Positions 1 to 9,757 of a stretch of DNA of 64,000 nucleotides are shown here, in pieces. The notes under the pieces were generated by a model. That model was given only the letters and a program-made list of their open reading frames with translations, made no database searches and had not been told where the DNA came from. Each line of letters opens with the position of its first letter. Positions within the stretch are counted from its first letter, which is position 1. The DNA comes from Aureimonas sp. Leaf427 (lineage in GTDB: Bacteria; Pseudomonadota; Alphaproteobacteria; Rhizobiales; Rhizobiaceae). The translations under genes were made by a program, and so were the position numbers. The stretch is taken from assembly GCF_001425485.1 (NCBI RefSeq), contig NZ_LMQW01000009.1, forward strand, positions 2,560-66,559. The letters are read 5' to 3'.

Positions 1-78
1 CCGCATTCGAGCCTGCGAGACGCGACACCGAACGAAGCCTACGCGATGAGCTGGGCCGATGAAAAACTGGCGGCATAA
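1..78 (+). mobile_element. C-terminal end of an IS transposase (integrase-core type), cut by the window edge
   Basis: Frame 1 is open from the first base and reads 25 codons to TAA at 76-78. The translated end contains PHSSLRDATPNEAY, which matches the terminal HS-L-x-TP-x-E-x-Y block seen at the C-terminus of IS3/IS481-type DDE transposases. Only this tail is visible, so I cannot tell whether the element is intact to the left or which family it belongs to. No terminal inverted repeat could be assigned in the following 60 bases. Confidence 0.55.
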
Positions 79-138
79 CCACAACCGCGTTCCACTCTGA
101 ATCCGCCGCCGGATGGTCCGAAAAACAGGACCACCTCT

Positions 139-327
139 TTCGTCGAGCGCGACGGGAATGCCTGGCTCGTTGTCGGCGGACAGTTTCTGCGATGGAGTTT
201 CGACGGGTACGACCACGCCGAAACGGGCAAGCCCAGCGAGATCCTGAGCGTTCTGACGCCGATGCCGACACTGAACGCCCTTCGCCGGGGATTTCGGCCG
301 ATCTTCCATCCGTCCGCCCACCGGTGA
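139..327 (+). pseudogene. Orphan C-terminal fragment of an unidentified protein beside the IS end
   Basis: The same frame continues open after the transposase stop. From about 139 it reads like real protein sequence: FVERDGNAWLVVGG, then WSFDGY, then LSVLTPMPTLNALRRGFRP, ending HPSAHR with TGA at 325-327. No start codon or ribosome-binding site precedes it. The tail resembles the C-terminus of small hypothetical proteins I recall from alphaproteobacteria, but I cannot name a function. The simplest reading is a gene truncated by the neighbouring insertion element. Confidence 0.4.
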
Positions 328-424
328 AACTGGTTTCAACGATCGGCGAACAACCGGACGCATCAGGGCCCGCCGACGGCGTCGCGAGGATCCCGGCTGC
401 GTCCGAGAGTCTGGATGCATGACA

Positions 425-460
425 CAAAAACGCGCGCCGGGCCGGGGCCGGGCGCGCGTC
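425..460 (-). terminator. Rho-independent terminator of dctA
   Basis: On the minus strand, 30-65 bases past the dctA stop, a 9-bp perfect GC stem (430-438 with 451-459, arm ACGCGCGCC) is followed directly by a run of five T. This is a strong intrinsic terminator in dctA orientation. Confidence 0.8.
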
Positions 461-489
461 GAGATGCTGGTCTGGCTGTGCCGCGGCGG

Positions 490-1848
490 TCAGGCCGCCG
501 ACGGTGCGCCTTCCGCATGGGCGAGCGACTCGTCGCGGCCCGAGACCGGACGGGCCTTGCCGCTGAGGGCGGCCTTCAGCTTGCCCTCGTCGAGCTCGCC
601 TTCCCAGCGGGCGACGACGAGCGCGGCGACCGCGTTGCCGGTGAAGTTGGTGAGCGCGCGGACCTCGGACATGAAGCGGTCGATGCCGAGGATGAGCGCC
701 ATGCCGGCGACGGGCACGGAGGGGACGACCGAAAGCGTGGCGGCGAGGGTGATGAAGCCCGCGCCCGTGATGCCGGCGGCGCCCTTGGAGGAGAGCATGG
801 CGACGAGGAGCAGGAGGACCTGTTCGCCGAGCGAGAGGTCGATGTTCGTCGCCTGGGCGATGAAGAGGGCGGCCAGCGTCATGTAGATGTTGGTGCCGTC
901 GAGATTGAAGGAATAGCCGGTCGGGACGACGAGGCCGACGACCGACTTCGAGGCGCCGGCCTCTTCCAGCTTCTCCATGAGCGCGGGCAGGGCCGCCTCG
1001 GAGGAGGAAGTGCCGAGCACGAGGAGAAGCTCTTCCTTGATGTAGCGGATCAGCGCGAAGATCGAGAAGCCGTTGTAGCGGCAGACCGCGCCGAGAACGA
1101 CGACGACGAAGAGAAGCGCCGTCAGGTAGAAGGTGCCGACGAGCATGGCGAGATTGGCGACGGCCCCGATGCCGTATTTGCCGATGGTGAAGGCCATTGC
1201 GCCGAAGGCGCCGAGCGGGGCCGCGCGCATCAGGATGGCGACGAGCTTGAAGATCGGGATCGACAGCGTCTGCAGGAATTCGGTGACCGGACGGGCCTTC
1301 TCGCCGACGAGGGCGAGCGAGACACCGAAGAGCACGGAGAAGAACAGGACCTGCAGGATGTCGCCCTTGGCGAAGGCATCGATGATCGTGGTCGGGATGA
1401 TGTTGGAGAGGAAGGCGACGATCGACTGGTCGTGGGCCTTTTCCGTGTAGGTCGAGACGGCCGCCATATCGAGCGAGGCCGGGTCGATGTTGAGGCCGGC
1501 GCCGGGCTGGACGAGATTGCCGACGATGAGACCGACGATCAGCGCCAGGGTCGAGAAGGTGAGGAAGTAGAGCATCGCCTTGCCGACGACGCGGCCGAAC
1601 TTGGCGAGATCGCCCATGCCGGCAATGCCGGTGACGACCGTCAGGAAGATGACCGGCGCGATGATCATCTTCACCAGCTTGATGAAGGCGTCGCCCAGCG
1701 GCTTCAGGGCCTCGCCCCAGACGGGCTCGAAATGCCCGAGCAGGATGCCGGCGACGATCGCGACGATGACCTGGAAATAGAGCTGGCGGTAAAGCGGCTT
1801 CTTCGGCTCGGGCGTAGCGCCCGCGCTCATGGTGGTCGATGGCAACAT
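490..1848 (-). CDS. dctA: C4-dicarboxylate:cation symporter DctA
   Basis: DctA imports succinate, fumarate and malate across the inner membrane with protons or sodium (DAACS family). The 452-residue product has the usual length. It shows the serine-rich re-entrant motif [18 protein letters not shown] near residue 280 and the conserved [12 protein letters not shown] block near 305, with hydrophobic helices from about residue 20. The start at 1848 is chosen because GGGGAGG lies 9 bases upstream; an internal ATG at 1830 is the alternative. It is divergent from dctBD, and a near-perfect sigma-54 promoter precedes it, so dicarboxylate induction through DctB/DctD is expected. A hairpin terminator follows the gene. 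Confidence 0.96.
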   Translation of the reverse strand: MLPSTTMSAGATPEPKKPLYRQLYFQVIVAIVAGILLGHFEPVWGEALKPLGDAFIKLVKMIIAPVIFLTVVTGIAGMGDLAKFGRVVGKAMLYFLTFSTLALIVGLIVGNLVQPGAGLNIDPASLDMAAVSTYTEKAHDQSIVAFLSNIIPTTIIDAFAKGDILQVLFFSVLFGVSLALVGEKARPVTEFLQTLSIPIFKLVAILMRAAPLGAFGAMAFTIGKYGIGAVANLAMLVGTFYLTALLFVVVVLGAVCRYNGFSIFALIRYIKEELLLVLGTSSSEAALPALMEKLEEAGASKSVVGLVVPTGYSFNLDGTNIYMTLAALFIAQATNIDLSLGEQVLLLLVAMLSSKGAAGITGAGFITLAATLSVVPSVPVAGMALILGIDRFMSEVRALTNFTGNAVAALVVARWEGELDEGKLKAALSGKARPVSGRDESLAHAEGAPSAA

Positions 1849-1950
1849 GGTGTCTGGCCTCCCCAATGGACCGGTCGGAACGGCGCTAAACGCGCCCGGC
1901 TTCGCTCCCGAAGACGGCCGCCCCGGAACCCCGGCCGCAATCTCCCTATC

Positions 1951-1965
1951 GCAAGCCGCGTGCCA
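1951..1965 (-). promoter_or_regulatory. Sigma-54 (RpoN) promoter of dctA
   Basis: The minus strand reads TGGCACG-CGGC-TTGC, an exact match to the -24/-12 consensus TGGCACG-N4-TTGC. It lies 103-117 bases upstream of the dctA start and points toward it, placing the transcription start near 1939. Such promoters need a GAFTGA-type activator, which dctD next door encodes. Confidence 0.9.
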
Positions 1966-2040
1966 AACCGGATTTGCAGGGCTGCCATGCGCGAATGCAG
2001 GGGCTTCGGGGAGGGAGGAGGACCGGGTCCGAGCGGATGT

Positions 2041-2058
2041 CGGGCGAAATTCCGCTCG
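2041..2058. promoter_or_regulatory. DctD upstream activator site, proximal and degenerate
   Basis: This 18-bp imperfect palindrome (CGGGCGAAATTCCGCTCG, 14 of 18 positions symmetrical) has its centre 32 bp from that of the perfect site at 2073-2090, about three helical turns. The paired arrangement, about 110 bp upstream of the inferred dctA start point, is what is known for rhizobial DctD binding sites. The assignment rests on position and similarity. Confidence 0.6.
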
Positions 2059-2072
2059 CTCCACGGGCCGAA

Positions 2073-2090
2073 TGTGCGATAAACCGCACA
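2073..2090. promoter_or_regulatory. DctD upstream activator site, distal and perfect palindrome
   Basis: TGTGCG-N6-CGCACA is a perfect 6-bp-arm inverted repeat very like the DctD-binding sequence described upstream of rhizobial dctA. It lies about 140 bp upstream of the inferred dctA start point and just before dctB, so DctD bound here might also influence dctBD. Confidence 0.7.
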
Positions 2091-2133
2091 GATGGACGGA
2101 CGGGAAGCCTTGGAGCCCATCGAGGGCCAGCGC

Positions 2134-4002
2134 ATGACGTTTCAAGAGGGGCCCGCGGCGGCACCGGTGCCCGATGCCGGCGGGCACCCGGCCCATGCCT
2201 ATGCGCGCGCGATCGTCCGCGGGCTGGAACTGGCGATGCTCGTCGTCCTCGTCGCCGTTCTCGTGATCGCCGCGGGCGAGCTGGCGCGGCGCAGCACGCT
2301 GACCGGCCTTGCCGAGGAAGCCGTGTCCCGGTTGCCGCTCGCCGCCACCGCGCTGCGCGGCGAGCTCGACAAGCAGCGTGCGCTTCCCGCCATCCTGTCC
2401 GAAGACCCGACGGTGCGCGAGGCGCTTCGCGGCAATGCGGCGGCGACGCTGCTCGTCGACGAGAAGCTGCGCCGGCTCCAGCTGTCCACGCGCGCGGCCG
2501 TCATCTACGTGATCGACCGCGACGGGCGCACGATCGCGGCCAGCAATTTCGAGGAGACGACGAGCTTCGTCGGCCGGAACTACCGTTTCCGACGCTATTT
2601 CGAAGGCGCCCTCGCTCAGGGCTCCGCCGAGCAGGTGGCGCTCGGCACGGTGAGCGGGCGCCCCGGTGTCTACATCGCGCGGCGCGTCGGCGCCTCCGCC
2701 GAGACGGCGGAGGGCGTCGTCGTCCTCAAGGTCGAGCTCGACGATCTCGAGGCCGACTGGAAGGCGGGCGGCGCGCCGATCTATGTCGCCGACAGCCGCG
2801 GGATCGTGGTCGCGACGAGCGTGCCGGACTGGCGCTTCAAGACCCTGCGCGAGCTTTCCGGGGAGGAGGCCGCGGAGATCCGCGACAGCCTGCAGTTCGG
2901 CACGGGCCCGCTCGAACCCCTGCCGCTGAAGGCGGACAGCGCCTTTCCCGGCCTCGTCGTGGATGCCGGGGGGCGTCAGTTCGTCGATGCCTCCGCGCCC
3001 GTCGTCGGCGGGCTTCCCGGCTGGCGGCTGCATCTCCTCCTGCCGACGGTCGCTCCGGTCGCGGCCGCGCAGAGCCTTGCCCGGCTCGTCGCCGGCCTCG
3101 CGGTCGCCCTCGTTCTGGCCGCGGCCGCGCTCGTGCTGCGCCGGCTTTCGCGGCGCCGGGCGGAGCGGGCGGAGGAGGCGCGGCGGGCGATCGAGCTGGA
3201 GGCGAAGGTCGCGGACCGCACGCGCGATCTCGGCGCCGCCAACGACCGGCTGACGGCGGAGATCGGCGAGCGGGCGCGGGCGGAGGCGCGCGTTCTTTCC
3301 TTGCGCGACGACCTCGCCCAGGCGAACCGGCTGGCGACGCTCGGCCAGATCACAGCGGGCGTCGCGCACGAGATCAACCAGCCGCTCGCGGCGATCCGCA
3401 CCTATTCGGAAAATGCCGGGCTCTTCCTCGACCGCGGCGACGTCGAGACCGCCCGGGCCAATCTGGCGACCGTCGTCGGCCTCACCCGGCGCATCGCGGA
3501 GATCACCGACACGCTGCGGGGCTTCGCGCGGCGGGGCGACGCCGTGCAGGCGCCGGTCGAGATCGAGGCGGCGGTGGACGGCGCGCTCCTCATCCTCGGC
3601 AGCCGCATCCATGCCTCGCCGGCGCAGGTGGTTCGGCGCTCGGGAGCGGGCGGGGCGGCGGTCCTCGCCAGCCGGGTGCGGCTGGAGCAGGTGCTGGTCA
3701 ACCTCGTGCGCAATGCGCTGGATGCGCTGGGCGAGGCGCCGGGCGGGCGGGTGGAGATCGCGACGGCGGCGGACGAGGACGGGGTGCGCCTCACCATCGC
3801 CGACAATGGTCCAGGCATTTCCGATTCCGTGCGCGCGACGCTCTTCACGCCCTTCGCCACGACCAAGCCGAACGGCCTCGGTCTCGGCCTCGTCATCGCC
3901 GGCGACATCGTGACCGAACTCGGCGGCACGCTGAGGCTGGACGCCGGCCGGGCCGAGGGCGCCGCCTTCACCATCGAGCTTCCCAGAGGGCGCGCGCCAT
4001 GA
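2134..4002 (+). CDS. dctB: C4-dicarboxylate-sensing histidine kinase DctB
   Basis: DctB is the membrane sensor kinase that detects periplasmic C4-dicarboxylates and phosphorylates DctD. The 622-residue protein has a transmembrane helix near residues 32-48, a periplasmic double-PDC sensor region, and a second helix near 312-336. A coiled linker leads to the kinase core: H412 in [11 protein letters not shown], the N-box LVRNALDAL near 521, DNGPGIS near 556 and GLGLGLVIA near 582. The start at 2134 has GAGGG seven bases upstream; an earlier in-frame ATG at 2092 lacks a ribosome-binding site and abuts the DctD operator. The stop overlaps the dctD start (ATGA), so the two are translationally coupled. 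Confidence 0.93.
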   Translation: MTFQEGPAAAPVPDAGGHPAHAYARAIVRGLELAMLVVLVAVLVIAAGELARRSTLTGLAEEAVSRLPLAATALRGELDKQRALPAILSEDPTVREALRGNAAATLLVDEKLRRLQLSTRAAVIYVIDRDGRTIAASNFEETTSFVGRNYRFRRYFEGALAQGSAEQVALGTVSGRPGVYIARRVGASAETAEGVVVLKVELDDLEADWKAGGAPIYVADSRGIVVATSVPDWRFKTLRELSGEEAAEIRDSLQFGTGPLEPLPLKADSAFPGLVVDAGGRQFVDASAPVVGGLPGWRLHLLLPTVAPVAAAQSLARLVAGLAVALVLAAAALVLRRLSRRRAERAEEARRAIELEAKVADRTRDLGAANDRLTAEIGERARAEARVLSLRDDLAQANRLATLGQITAGVAHEINQPLAAIRTYSENAGLFLDRGDVETARANLATVVGLTRRIAEITDTLRGFARRGDAVQAPVEIEAAVDGALLILGSRIHASPAQVVRRSGAGGAAVLASRVRLEQVLVNLVRNALDALGEAPGGRVEIATAADEDGVRLTIADNGPGISDSVRATLFTPFATTKPNGLGLGLVIAGDIVTELGGTLRLDAGRAEGAAFTIELPRGRAP

Positions 4003-5351
4003 CCGAGGTCCCGACGAACGATCCCGTCGCCTTCGTCGACGACGACGACGCGCTGCGGGCGGCCAATGCCCAGACGCTGGCGCTCGCCGGCTACAGGCCG
4101 CTGCCCTTCGCCTCCGCGGAAGCCGCGCTGGCCGAGATCGACGCGGCGTTTCCCGGCGTCGTCGTCACCGACATCCGCATGTCCGGCATGAACGGGCTGA
4201 CCTTCTTCCGCGAGCTGAAGGCGCGCGATCCCGACCTGCCGGTGATCCTCGTCACCGGCCATGGCGACGTCGAAATGGCGGTCGCCGCGCTGAAGGAGGG
4301 GGCCTACGACTTCATCGCCAAGCCCTATTTCGCCGAGCGGCTGACAGGCAGCGTCGCGCGGGCGGCGGAGAAGCGCCGGCTCGTCATGGAGAACCGGCGG
4401 CTGAAGGCGGCGGCCGAGCGGGGCCAGGAGGACCTGCCGCTGATCGGCACGACGCCGGCCATGGAAAAGCTGCGGCGCACGCTGCGCCAGGTGGCCGGCG
4501 CGGAGGTGGACGTGCTCGTGGAGGGCGAGACGGGCTCGGGCAAGGAGGTGGTGGCCGAGCTGATCCATCGCTGGAGCCCGCGCGCCAAGGGCGCCTTCGT
4601 CGCGATCAATTGCGGCGCGCTGCCCGAGACGATCATGGAGAGCGAGCTGTTCGGCCACGAGCGCGGCGCCTTCACGGGGGCGGAAAAGCGGCGGATCGGG
4701 CGCATCGAGCATTCCTCGGGCGGCACGCTCTTTCTCGACGAGATCGAGTCCATGCCGCAGGCTCTGCAGGTGAAGCTCCTGCGGGTGCTGGAGGCGCGCG
4801 AGATCGCGCCGCTCGGGGTCAACGAGGTGCGGCAGGTGGACCTGCGCGTCGTCGCGGCCGCCAAGGCGGACCTCTCCGATCCCGCCGCGCGCGGCGATTT
4901 CCGCGAGGATCTCTTCTATCGGCTGAACGTCGTCACCGTGCGCATTCCCCCGCTGCGCGAGCGCCGGGCGGACGTGCCGCTGCTCTTCTCACATTTCCTT
5001 GCCCGGGCCGCCCAGCGCTTCCGGCGAAACGTGCCCGACCTCTCCCCGGCCGTGCGCGCGCATCTCCTCGGGCACGACTGGCCCGGCAACGTGCGCGAAC
5101 TCGTCCACTTCTCCGAGCGCGTCGCGCTGGGGATCGAGGACATGGAGGATGCCGGCGAGCCCGCGCCCACGGACGGAACCGGTCTCTCCGAACGCGTCGA
5201 CGCCTACGAGGCTCGGCTCCTCGGCGAAGCCCTCCGCCGCCACAAGGGCGCCGCCGCGCCCGCCATCGCGGAGCTGAAGATCCCGCGCAAGACCTTCTAC
5301 GACAAGCTCCAGCGCCACGGGCTCGTGCCGAAGGATTTTCGGGAGGGGTGA
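3999..5351 (+). CDS. dctD: Sigma-54-dependent response regulator DctD
   Basis: DctD activates RNA polymerase-sigma-54 at dctA after phosphorylation by DctB. The 450-residue protein has an N-terminal receiver domain (phospho-acceptor D58 in [13 protein letters not shown], switch lysine near 107). The AAA+ domain follows, with Walker A GETGSGKE near 176, the sigma-54 contact loop GAFTGA near 223 and Walker [10 protein letters not shown] near 242. A C-terminal Fis-type helix-turn-helix sits around residues 420-440. All residues needed for activity appear present. It overlaps dctB by four bases. Its binding sites are the two palindromes at 2041-2090. Confidence 0.94.
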   Translation: MTEVPTNDPVAFVDDDDALRAANAQTLALAGYRPLPFASAEAALAEIDAAFPGVVVTDIRMSGMNGLTFFRELKARDPDLPVILVTGHGDVEMAVAALKEGAYDFIAKPYFAERLTGSVARAAEKRRLVMENRRLKAAAERGQEDLPLIGTTPAMEKLRRTLRQVAGAEVDVLVEGETGSGKEVVAELIHRWSPRAKGAFVAINCGALPETIMESELFGHERGAFTGAEKRRIGRIEHSSGGTLFLDEIESMPQALQVKLLRVLEAREIAPLGVNEVRQVDLRVVAAAKADLSDPAARGDFREDLFYRLNVVTVRIPPLRERRADVPLLFSHFLARAAQRFRRNVPDLSPAVRAHLLGHDWPGNVRELVHFSERVALGIEDMEDAGEPAPTDGTGLSERVDAYEARLLGEALRRHKGAAAPAIAELKIPRKTFYDKLQRHGLVPKDFREG

Positions 5352-5368
5352 GAGGAAGCGAAGCCTCC

Positions 5369-6035
5369 AAGCTGCCGAAACTCCCGCCTTGCGGAGGAGA
5401 TGTCCGCCCCTCGAAATGGCTGGGAGGAGGACAGCGGGCGTGCCTCCCGCGACCTCCGACGTGCCGCCCCCTCCCATTCCCCGACGTTCGCGTCCCTACG
5501 CACCCCCCTCTGCCTGCCGGCATCTCCCCCGCAAGGAGGGAGATCAGGCTTGTCTCTGGGCGATCGTGCCCTGCGGCCGGTGCCGAGCATTTTCGCCGCG
5601 TGCCGCGTGTGGAGGGGAGCGAGACTTCGGAAGCTGCCGATCTCCCTCCTTGCGGGGGAGATGTCCGGCAGGACAGAGGGGGTGCCTCCCGCGACCTCCG
5701 ACGTTCCGACACATCCCATTCCCCGATGTTCGCGTCCCTGCGCACCCCCTCTGCCTGCCGGCATCTCCCCCGCAAGGAGGGAGATCAGGCTTGTCTCCGG
5801 GCGATCGTGCCCTGCGGCCGGTGCCGAACATTTTCGCTGTGTGTGGAGGGAGTGAGGCTCCTGAAGCTGCCGATCTCCCTCCTTGCGGGGGAGATGTCCG
5901 GCAGGACAGAGGGGGGTGCCTCCCGCGACCTCTGGCGTTCCGACCCATCCGATCCCCGACATTCGCGCTCCTGCGCGCCCCCTCTGCCTGCCGGCATCTC
6001 CCCCGCAAGGAGGGGAGATCGGGCTTGTTTCCGGG
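5369..6035. repeat. Three tandem copies of a large hairpin intergenic repeat
   Basis: The 800-base gap between dctD and dnaE2 is filled by three diverged direct copies starting near 5369, 5631 and 5864 (spacing 262 and 233 bases). Each copy is an inverted repeat. In copy 2 the left arm is 5639-5683 and the right arm 5744-5786, both built around GCGGGGGAGATG/CATCTCCCCCGC with few mismatches and a loop of about 60 bases. A linker containing GGGCGATCGTGCCCTGCGG separates copies 1/2 and 2/3. Similar hairpin mosaics occur widely between genes in Rhizobiales. Open frames here are by-products and I see no gene. Confidence 0.85.
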
Positions 6036-6115
6036 CGCTTATGTCCTGTGGCTGGGGCCTGGGATTCTCGTTACGGGTGGGGGAAGATCGGTGGGGCGTC
6101 GCTCCCTGATCGTTC

Positions 6116-6130
6116 GAACGCAACCGCAAC
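6116..6130. promoter_or_regulatory. Possible degenerate LexA box before dnaE2
   Basis: GAAC-N7-CAAC matches seven of eight specified positions of the alphaproteobacterial LexA site GAAC-N7-GAAC and ends 18 bases before the dnaE2 start. A one-base mismatch makes it weak evidence, but SOS control of this gene is expected from the family. Confidence 0.3.
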
Positions 6131-6148
6131 CGTCCGGCACGTCCAGCC

Positions 6149-9100
6149 ATGACCACCATTCCCTATGCCGAGATCGGCGTGGCGACCAACTTTTCCTTCC
6201 TGCGCGGCGCCTCGCGGCCGGAGGAATTGGTCGTGGCCGCTCTTCATCGGGGGCTCGTGGGTCTCGGCGTCGCCGACCGCAACTCGGTGGCGGGTGTCGT
6301 GCGCGCCCATCAGGCGGCCCGCGAGGCCGGGCTGGCCTATGCGCCGGGCGCGCGCCTCGTCTTCGCCGACGAAACGCCGGACATTCTCGCCTTTCCAAGG
6401 GACCGCGCCGCCTGGGGCCGGCTCTGCCGTCTTCTGACGGTCGGAAACCTGCGGACGGTGAAGGGCGACTGCATCCTTCGCCTCGACGATCTCCTCGAAT
6501 GGGGCGAGGGGATCAACCTGGCGCTGGTGCCCCCGCCCGATCTCGGACGTCCCGGCCGGGCGGGCGAGGTGGCGAGCGGCCGCATAGCGAAGGCGCTCGG
6601 CAGCTTGGCGGAGGCCTTTCCCCGCCATGTCCGCCTTGGCTTGTCGCCGCGCCACGACGGGCTCGACCTTCGCCGCCTGCTCGGCGCGGCGGATCTGGCG
6701 CGGGGCGCCGGCGTGCCGCTCATGGCGACGAACGACGTCCACTACCACGCGCCGGACCGCCGCCGGATGCAGGACGTCGTCACCGCCATCCGCGAGCATG
6801 TGCCGATCGCCGAGGCCGGCCGCATCCTCTCGGTCAATGCCGAGCGGCACATCAAGTCGGGCGCCGAGATGCTGGCGCTCTTTCCGGGCCATGGCGAGGC
6901 GGTGGCCGAGAGCGTGCGCTTCTTCCGCGAGCTCGCCTTCGATCTGAGGCAGCTGCGCTACGAGTATCCCGACGAGGCGCTGCGTCTCGGCGTCACCCCG
7001 GCCGAGGAGCTGCGGCGCCTTGCAGAAGTGGGCGCGGCGAAGCGCTATCCGGACGGCGTCTCGGCCAAGATCACCGACCAGATCGAGCACGAACTCGCGA
7101 TCATCGCCGAGCTGAAATACGAGCCCTATTTCCTCACCGTCCAGCGCATCGTGGAAGCCGCGCGCGGCATGGGAATCCTCTGCCAGGGGCGCGGCTCGGC
7201 GGCGAACTCCACCGTCTGCTTCTGCCTCTTCATCACCGACGTCGATCCCGAACAGTCCGGCCTTCTCTTCGAGCGCTTCATCTCGCCCGACCGCGACGAG
7301 CCGCCCGATATCGACGTCGACTTCGAGCACGAGCGGCGCTCGGAGGTCATCGACTGGATCTACGACACCTACGGCCGCGACAAGGCCGCCATCGCGGCGA
7401 CGGTCATCAGCTACCGCGCGCGCTCGGCCGCGCGGGAGGTGGGCGCGGCCTTCGGCCTGTCCAAGGACGCGGTCTCCGCCCTGTCCGGCTCGGTCTGGGG
7501 CTACCACTCCTCCGATCTCGGAACCCGCGAGGCGGAGGCGGCGGGCCTTGCCGCCCAGGACCCCGTGACGAAGCATGTCCTCGCCTTCTCCCAGGAGCTG
7601 ATGGAGTTTCCCCGCCATCTCTCCCAGCATGTCGGCGGTTTCGTCCTGACGCGCGGGCGCACCGACGAGACCGTGCCCGTCATGAACACCGGCTCCAAGG
7701 GCCGGCTCATCATCGAATGGGACAAGGACGACATCGACGAGCTGAAGATCCTGAAGATCGACATTCTCGCGCTCGGCATGCTCACCTGCCTGAAGCGCGC
7801 CTTCGCCTTTCTCGACACGCATTATCCCGGCGCCGTCGGCGATGACGGCGAGCCGACGGCGCTGGCCTCGCTGCCCATGGAGCCCAAGGACGGCCCCGTC
7901 TGGAAGATGACGCACCGGGCCGACACGCTCGGCGTCTTCCAGATCGAGTCGCGCGCGCAGATGACCATGCTGCCGAAGCTGCGCCCCGAATGCTTCTACG
8001 ATCTCGTCATCGAGGTCGCCATCGTGCGCCCCGGCCCGATCCAGGGCGACATGGTCCATCCCTATCTGCGCCGAAAGATGGGGCTGGAACGGCCGACCTA
8101 TCCGAGCCCGGAACTCGAGGAGGTGCTCCACCGCACGCTCGGAATTCCCCTGTTCCAGGAACAGGCGATGAAGATCGCCATCGTCGCGGCCGGCTTCACG
8201 CCCGGCGAGGCCGACCAGCTGCGCCGCGCCATGGCGACCTTCAAGCGCTCCGGCCGCATCTCCAGCTTCAAGGAGAAGATGGTGAAGGGCATGGTCGCCA
8301 ACGGCTACGAGGAGGATTTCGCCGAGCGCTGCTTCAAGCAGATCGAGGGCTTCGGCGAATACGGCTTTCCCGAAAGCCACGCCGCCTCCTTCGCGCTTCT
8401 CGTCTACGCCTCCTGCTGGCTGAAGTGCCATTATCCCGACGTGTTCTGCGCCGCGCTCCTCAACGCCCAGCCCATGGGCTTCTACGCGCCCGCGCAGATC
8501 GTGCGGGACGCGCGCGAGCACGGGATCGAGGTCCGCCCGCTCTGCGTCAACCGCTCGAACTGGGACTCCACGCTGGAACCGGAGGAGCCCGGGGCGGGGC
8601 GCGCCTTCGATCCCGCGCGCATCGTTCCGCGCCACCGCGAGATGGCGCCGGCCATCCTCTCGCGACATGCCGTGCGCATCGGCTTTCGCCAGGCCAAGGG
8701 CCTGTCCGAGACCGAGATGCGCCGCCTCGTCTGGATCAGGGAGAGCGCCGGCCCCTTCGATTCCGTCCGGGGCTTCTGGCTGCGCACCGGCCTGTCCCGC
8801 GCCACGGTGGAGCGGCTCGCCGATGCCGACGCCTTCGCCGCGCTCGGCCTCACCCGGCGCGAGGCGCTCTGGGCCGCCCGGGCGCTCGACGCCAAGGAGG
8901 CCGCCGAGCATCTGCCCCTCTTCGCCGCGGCCCCGACGGGTCTCGCCTCGGACGAGCCGGACGCGCATCTGCCGCCCATGCCGCTCGGCGAGGAGGTCAT
9001 CAACGACTACCGATTCCTGTCCCTGTCGCTCAAGGCCCATCCGGTCTCCTTCGTGCGCGAGCGGCTGAAGCGGCAGGGCATCCTGCCGAACGGGCGGCTG

Positions 9101-9694
9101 GAGACGCTGCCCTCCGGCCGGCGCGTCACGGTCTGCGGCCTCGTCCTGGTGCGCCAGCGGCCGGGCTCGGCCAAGGGCGTGATCTTCATGACGATCGAGG
9201 ACGAGACGGGCATCGCCAACATCATCGTATGGCCGAAGGTCTTCGAGACTTTCCGCCCGCTGGTGCTCGGCTCGCGCTTCGTGCGCATCACCGGGCGCAT
9301 GCAGTCCGATCGCGGCGTCATTCATGTGGTCGCCGACCATGTCGAGGACCTGACGGGGCTCCTGCGCGAGATCGCGGCCGGCGATTTCGAGGAGACCGGC
9401 CATATCGCCCGCGCCGACCACGTGCGCAGCCCCCTGCGCTCCGCCGGCGGCAAGCGTTCCACGCCGCCGGCGGAGGCGTCCGAAGGCCTCTCGCTCGCCA
9501 CCATGCTCGCCCATGCCGACGAGGTGCGCCGCCCGGTCGACGAGATGCGGATGCACCGGCGCCGGATCGACGAAATGCGCAGGGCCGCCATCGAGGCGAG
9601 CCGCCTCGACGCCGAACCGCCGGTCCTCCCTCCCTCCGGGCCCGATCGCGACGAGGTTCGGGCGGTCCTGCCGAAGGGTCGAAACTTCCACTGA
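6149..9694 (+). CDS. dnaE2: Error-prone DNA polymerase DnaE2 (ImuC)
   Basis: DnaE2 is the translesion polymerase of the ImuA-ImuB-DnaE2 mutasome and makes SOS-induced mutations. The 1181-residue protein, somewhat longer than typical, begins with a PHP domain ([18 protein letters not shown] near 191). The C-family polymerase core carries the catalytic aspartates in [13 protein letters not shown] near residue 387, followed by helix-hairpin-helix motifs. An OB-fold lies near 990-1050 ([20 protein letters not shown]), and the tail ends PKGRNFH, which fits the family. The start was chosen by homology, since no good ribosome-binding site precedes it. imuA and imuB are about 20 kb away rather than immediately upstream. 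Confidence 0.95.
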   Translation: MTTIPYAEIGVATNFSFLRGASRPEELVVAALHRGLVGLGVADRNSVAGVVRAHQAAREAGLAYAPGARLVFADETPDILAFPRDRAAWGRLCRLLTVGNLRTVKGDCILRLDDLLEWGEGINLALVPPPDLGRPGRAGEVASGRIAKALGSLAEAFPRHVRLGLSPRHDGLDLRRLLGAADLARGAGVPLMATNDVHYHAPDRRRMQDVVTAIREHVPIAEAGRILSVNAERHIKSGAEMLALFPGHGEAVAESVRFFRELAFDLRQLRYEYPDEALRLGVTPAEELRRLAEVGAAKRYPDGVSAKITDQIEHELAIIAELKYEPYFLTVQRIVEAARGMGILCQGRGSAANSTVCFCLFITDVDPEQSGLLFERFISPDRDEPPDIDVDFEHERRSEVIDWIYDTYGRDKAAIAATVISYRARSAAREVGAAFGLSKDAVSALSGSVWGYHSSDLGTREAEAAGLAAQDPVTKHVLAFSQELMEFPRHLSQHVGGFVLTRGRTDETVPVMNTGSKGRLIIEWDKDDIDELKILKIDILALGMLTCLKRAFAFLDTHYPGAVGDDGEPTALASLPMEPKDGPVWKMTHRADTLGVFQIESRAQMTMLPKLRPECFYDLVIEVAIVRPGPIQGDMVHPYLRRKMGLERPTYPSPELEEVLHRTLGIPLFQEQAMKIAIVAAGFTPGEADQLRRAMATFKRSGRISSFKEKMVKGMVANGYEEDFAERCFKQIEGFGEYGFPESHAASFALLVYASCWLKCHYPDVFCAALLNAQPMGFYAPAQIVRDAREHGIEVRPLCVNRSNWDSTLEPEEPGAGRAFDPARIVPRHREMAPAILSRHAVRIGFRQAKGLSETEMRRLVWIRESAGPFDSVRGFWLRTGLSRATVERLADADAFAALGLTRREALWAARALDAKEAAEHLPLFAAAPTGLASDEPDAHLPPMPLGEEVINDYRFLSLSLKAHPVSFVRERLKRQGILPNGRLETLPSGRRVTVCGLVLVRQRPGSAKGVIFMTIEDETGIANIIVWPKVFETFRPLVLGSRFVRITGRMQSDRGVIHVVADHVEDLTGLLREIAAGDFEETGHIARADHVRSPLRSAGGKRSTPPAEASEGLSLATMLAHADEVRRPVDEMRMHRRRIDEMRRAAIEASRLDAEPPVLPPSGPDRDEVRAVLPKGRNFH

Positions 9695-9757
9695 GCGAAT
9701 GACGCAATCTTGTCTGGCTTCCGCCACAGCTTCGCCTAGGTTGCCACACGATCGGGC

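Noticed and set aside
5369-6035. CRISPR array
   Set aside because: Only three copies of a long inverted-repeat unit without short spacers, and no cas genes nearby.
5352-6148. Small proteins encoded within the repeats
   Set aside because: The open frames follow repeat structure and appear on both strands of each copy; no start signals.
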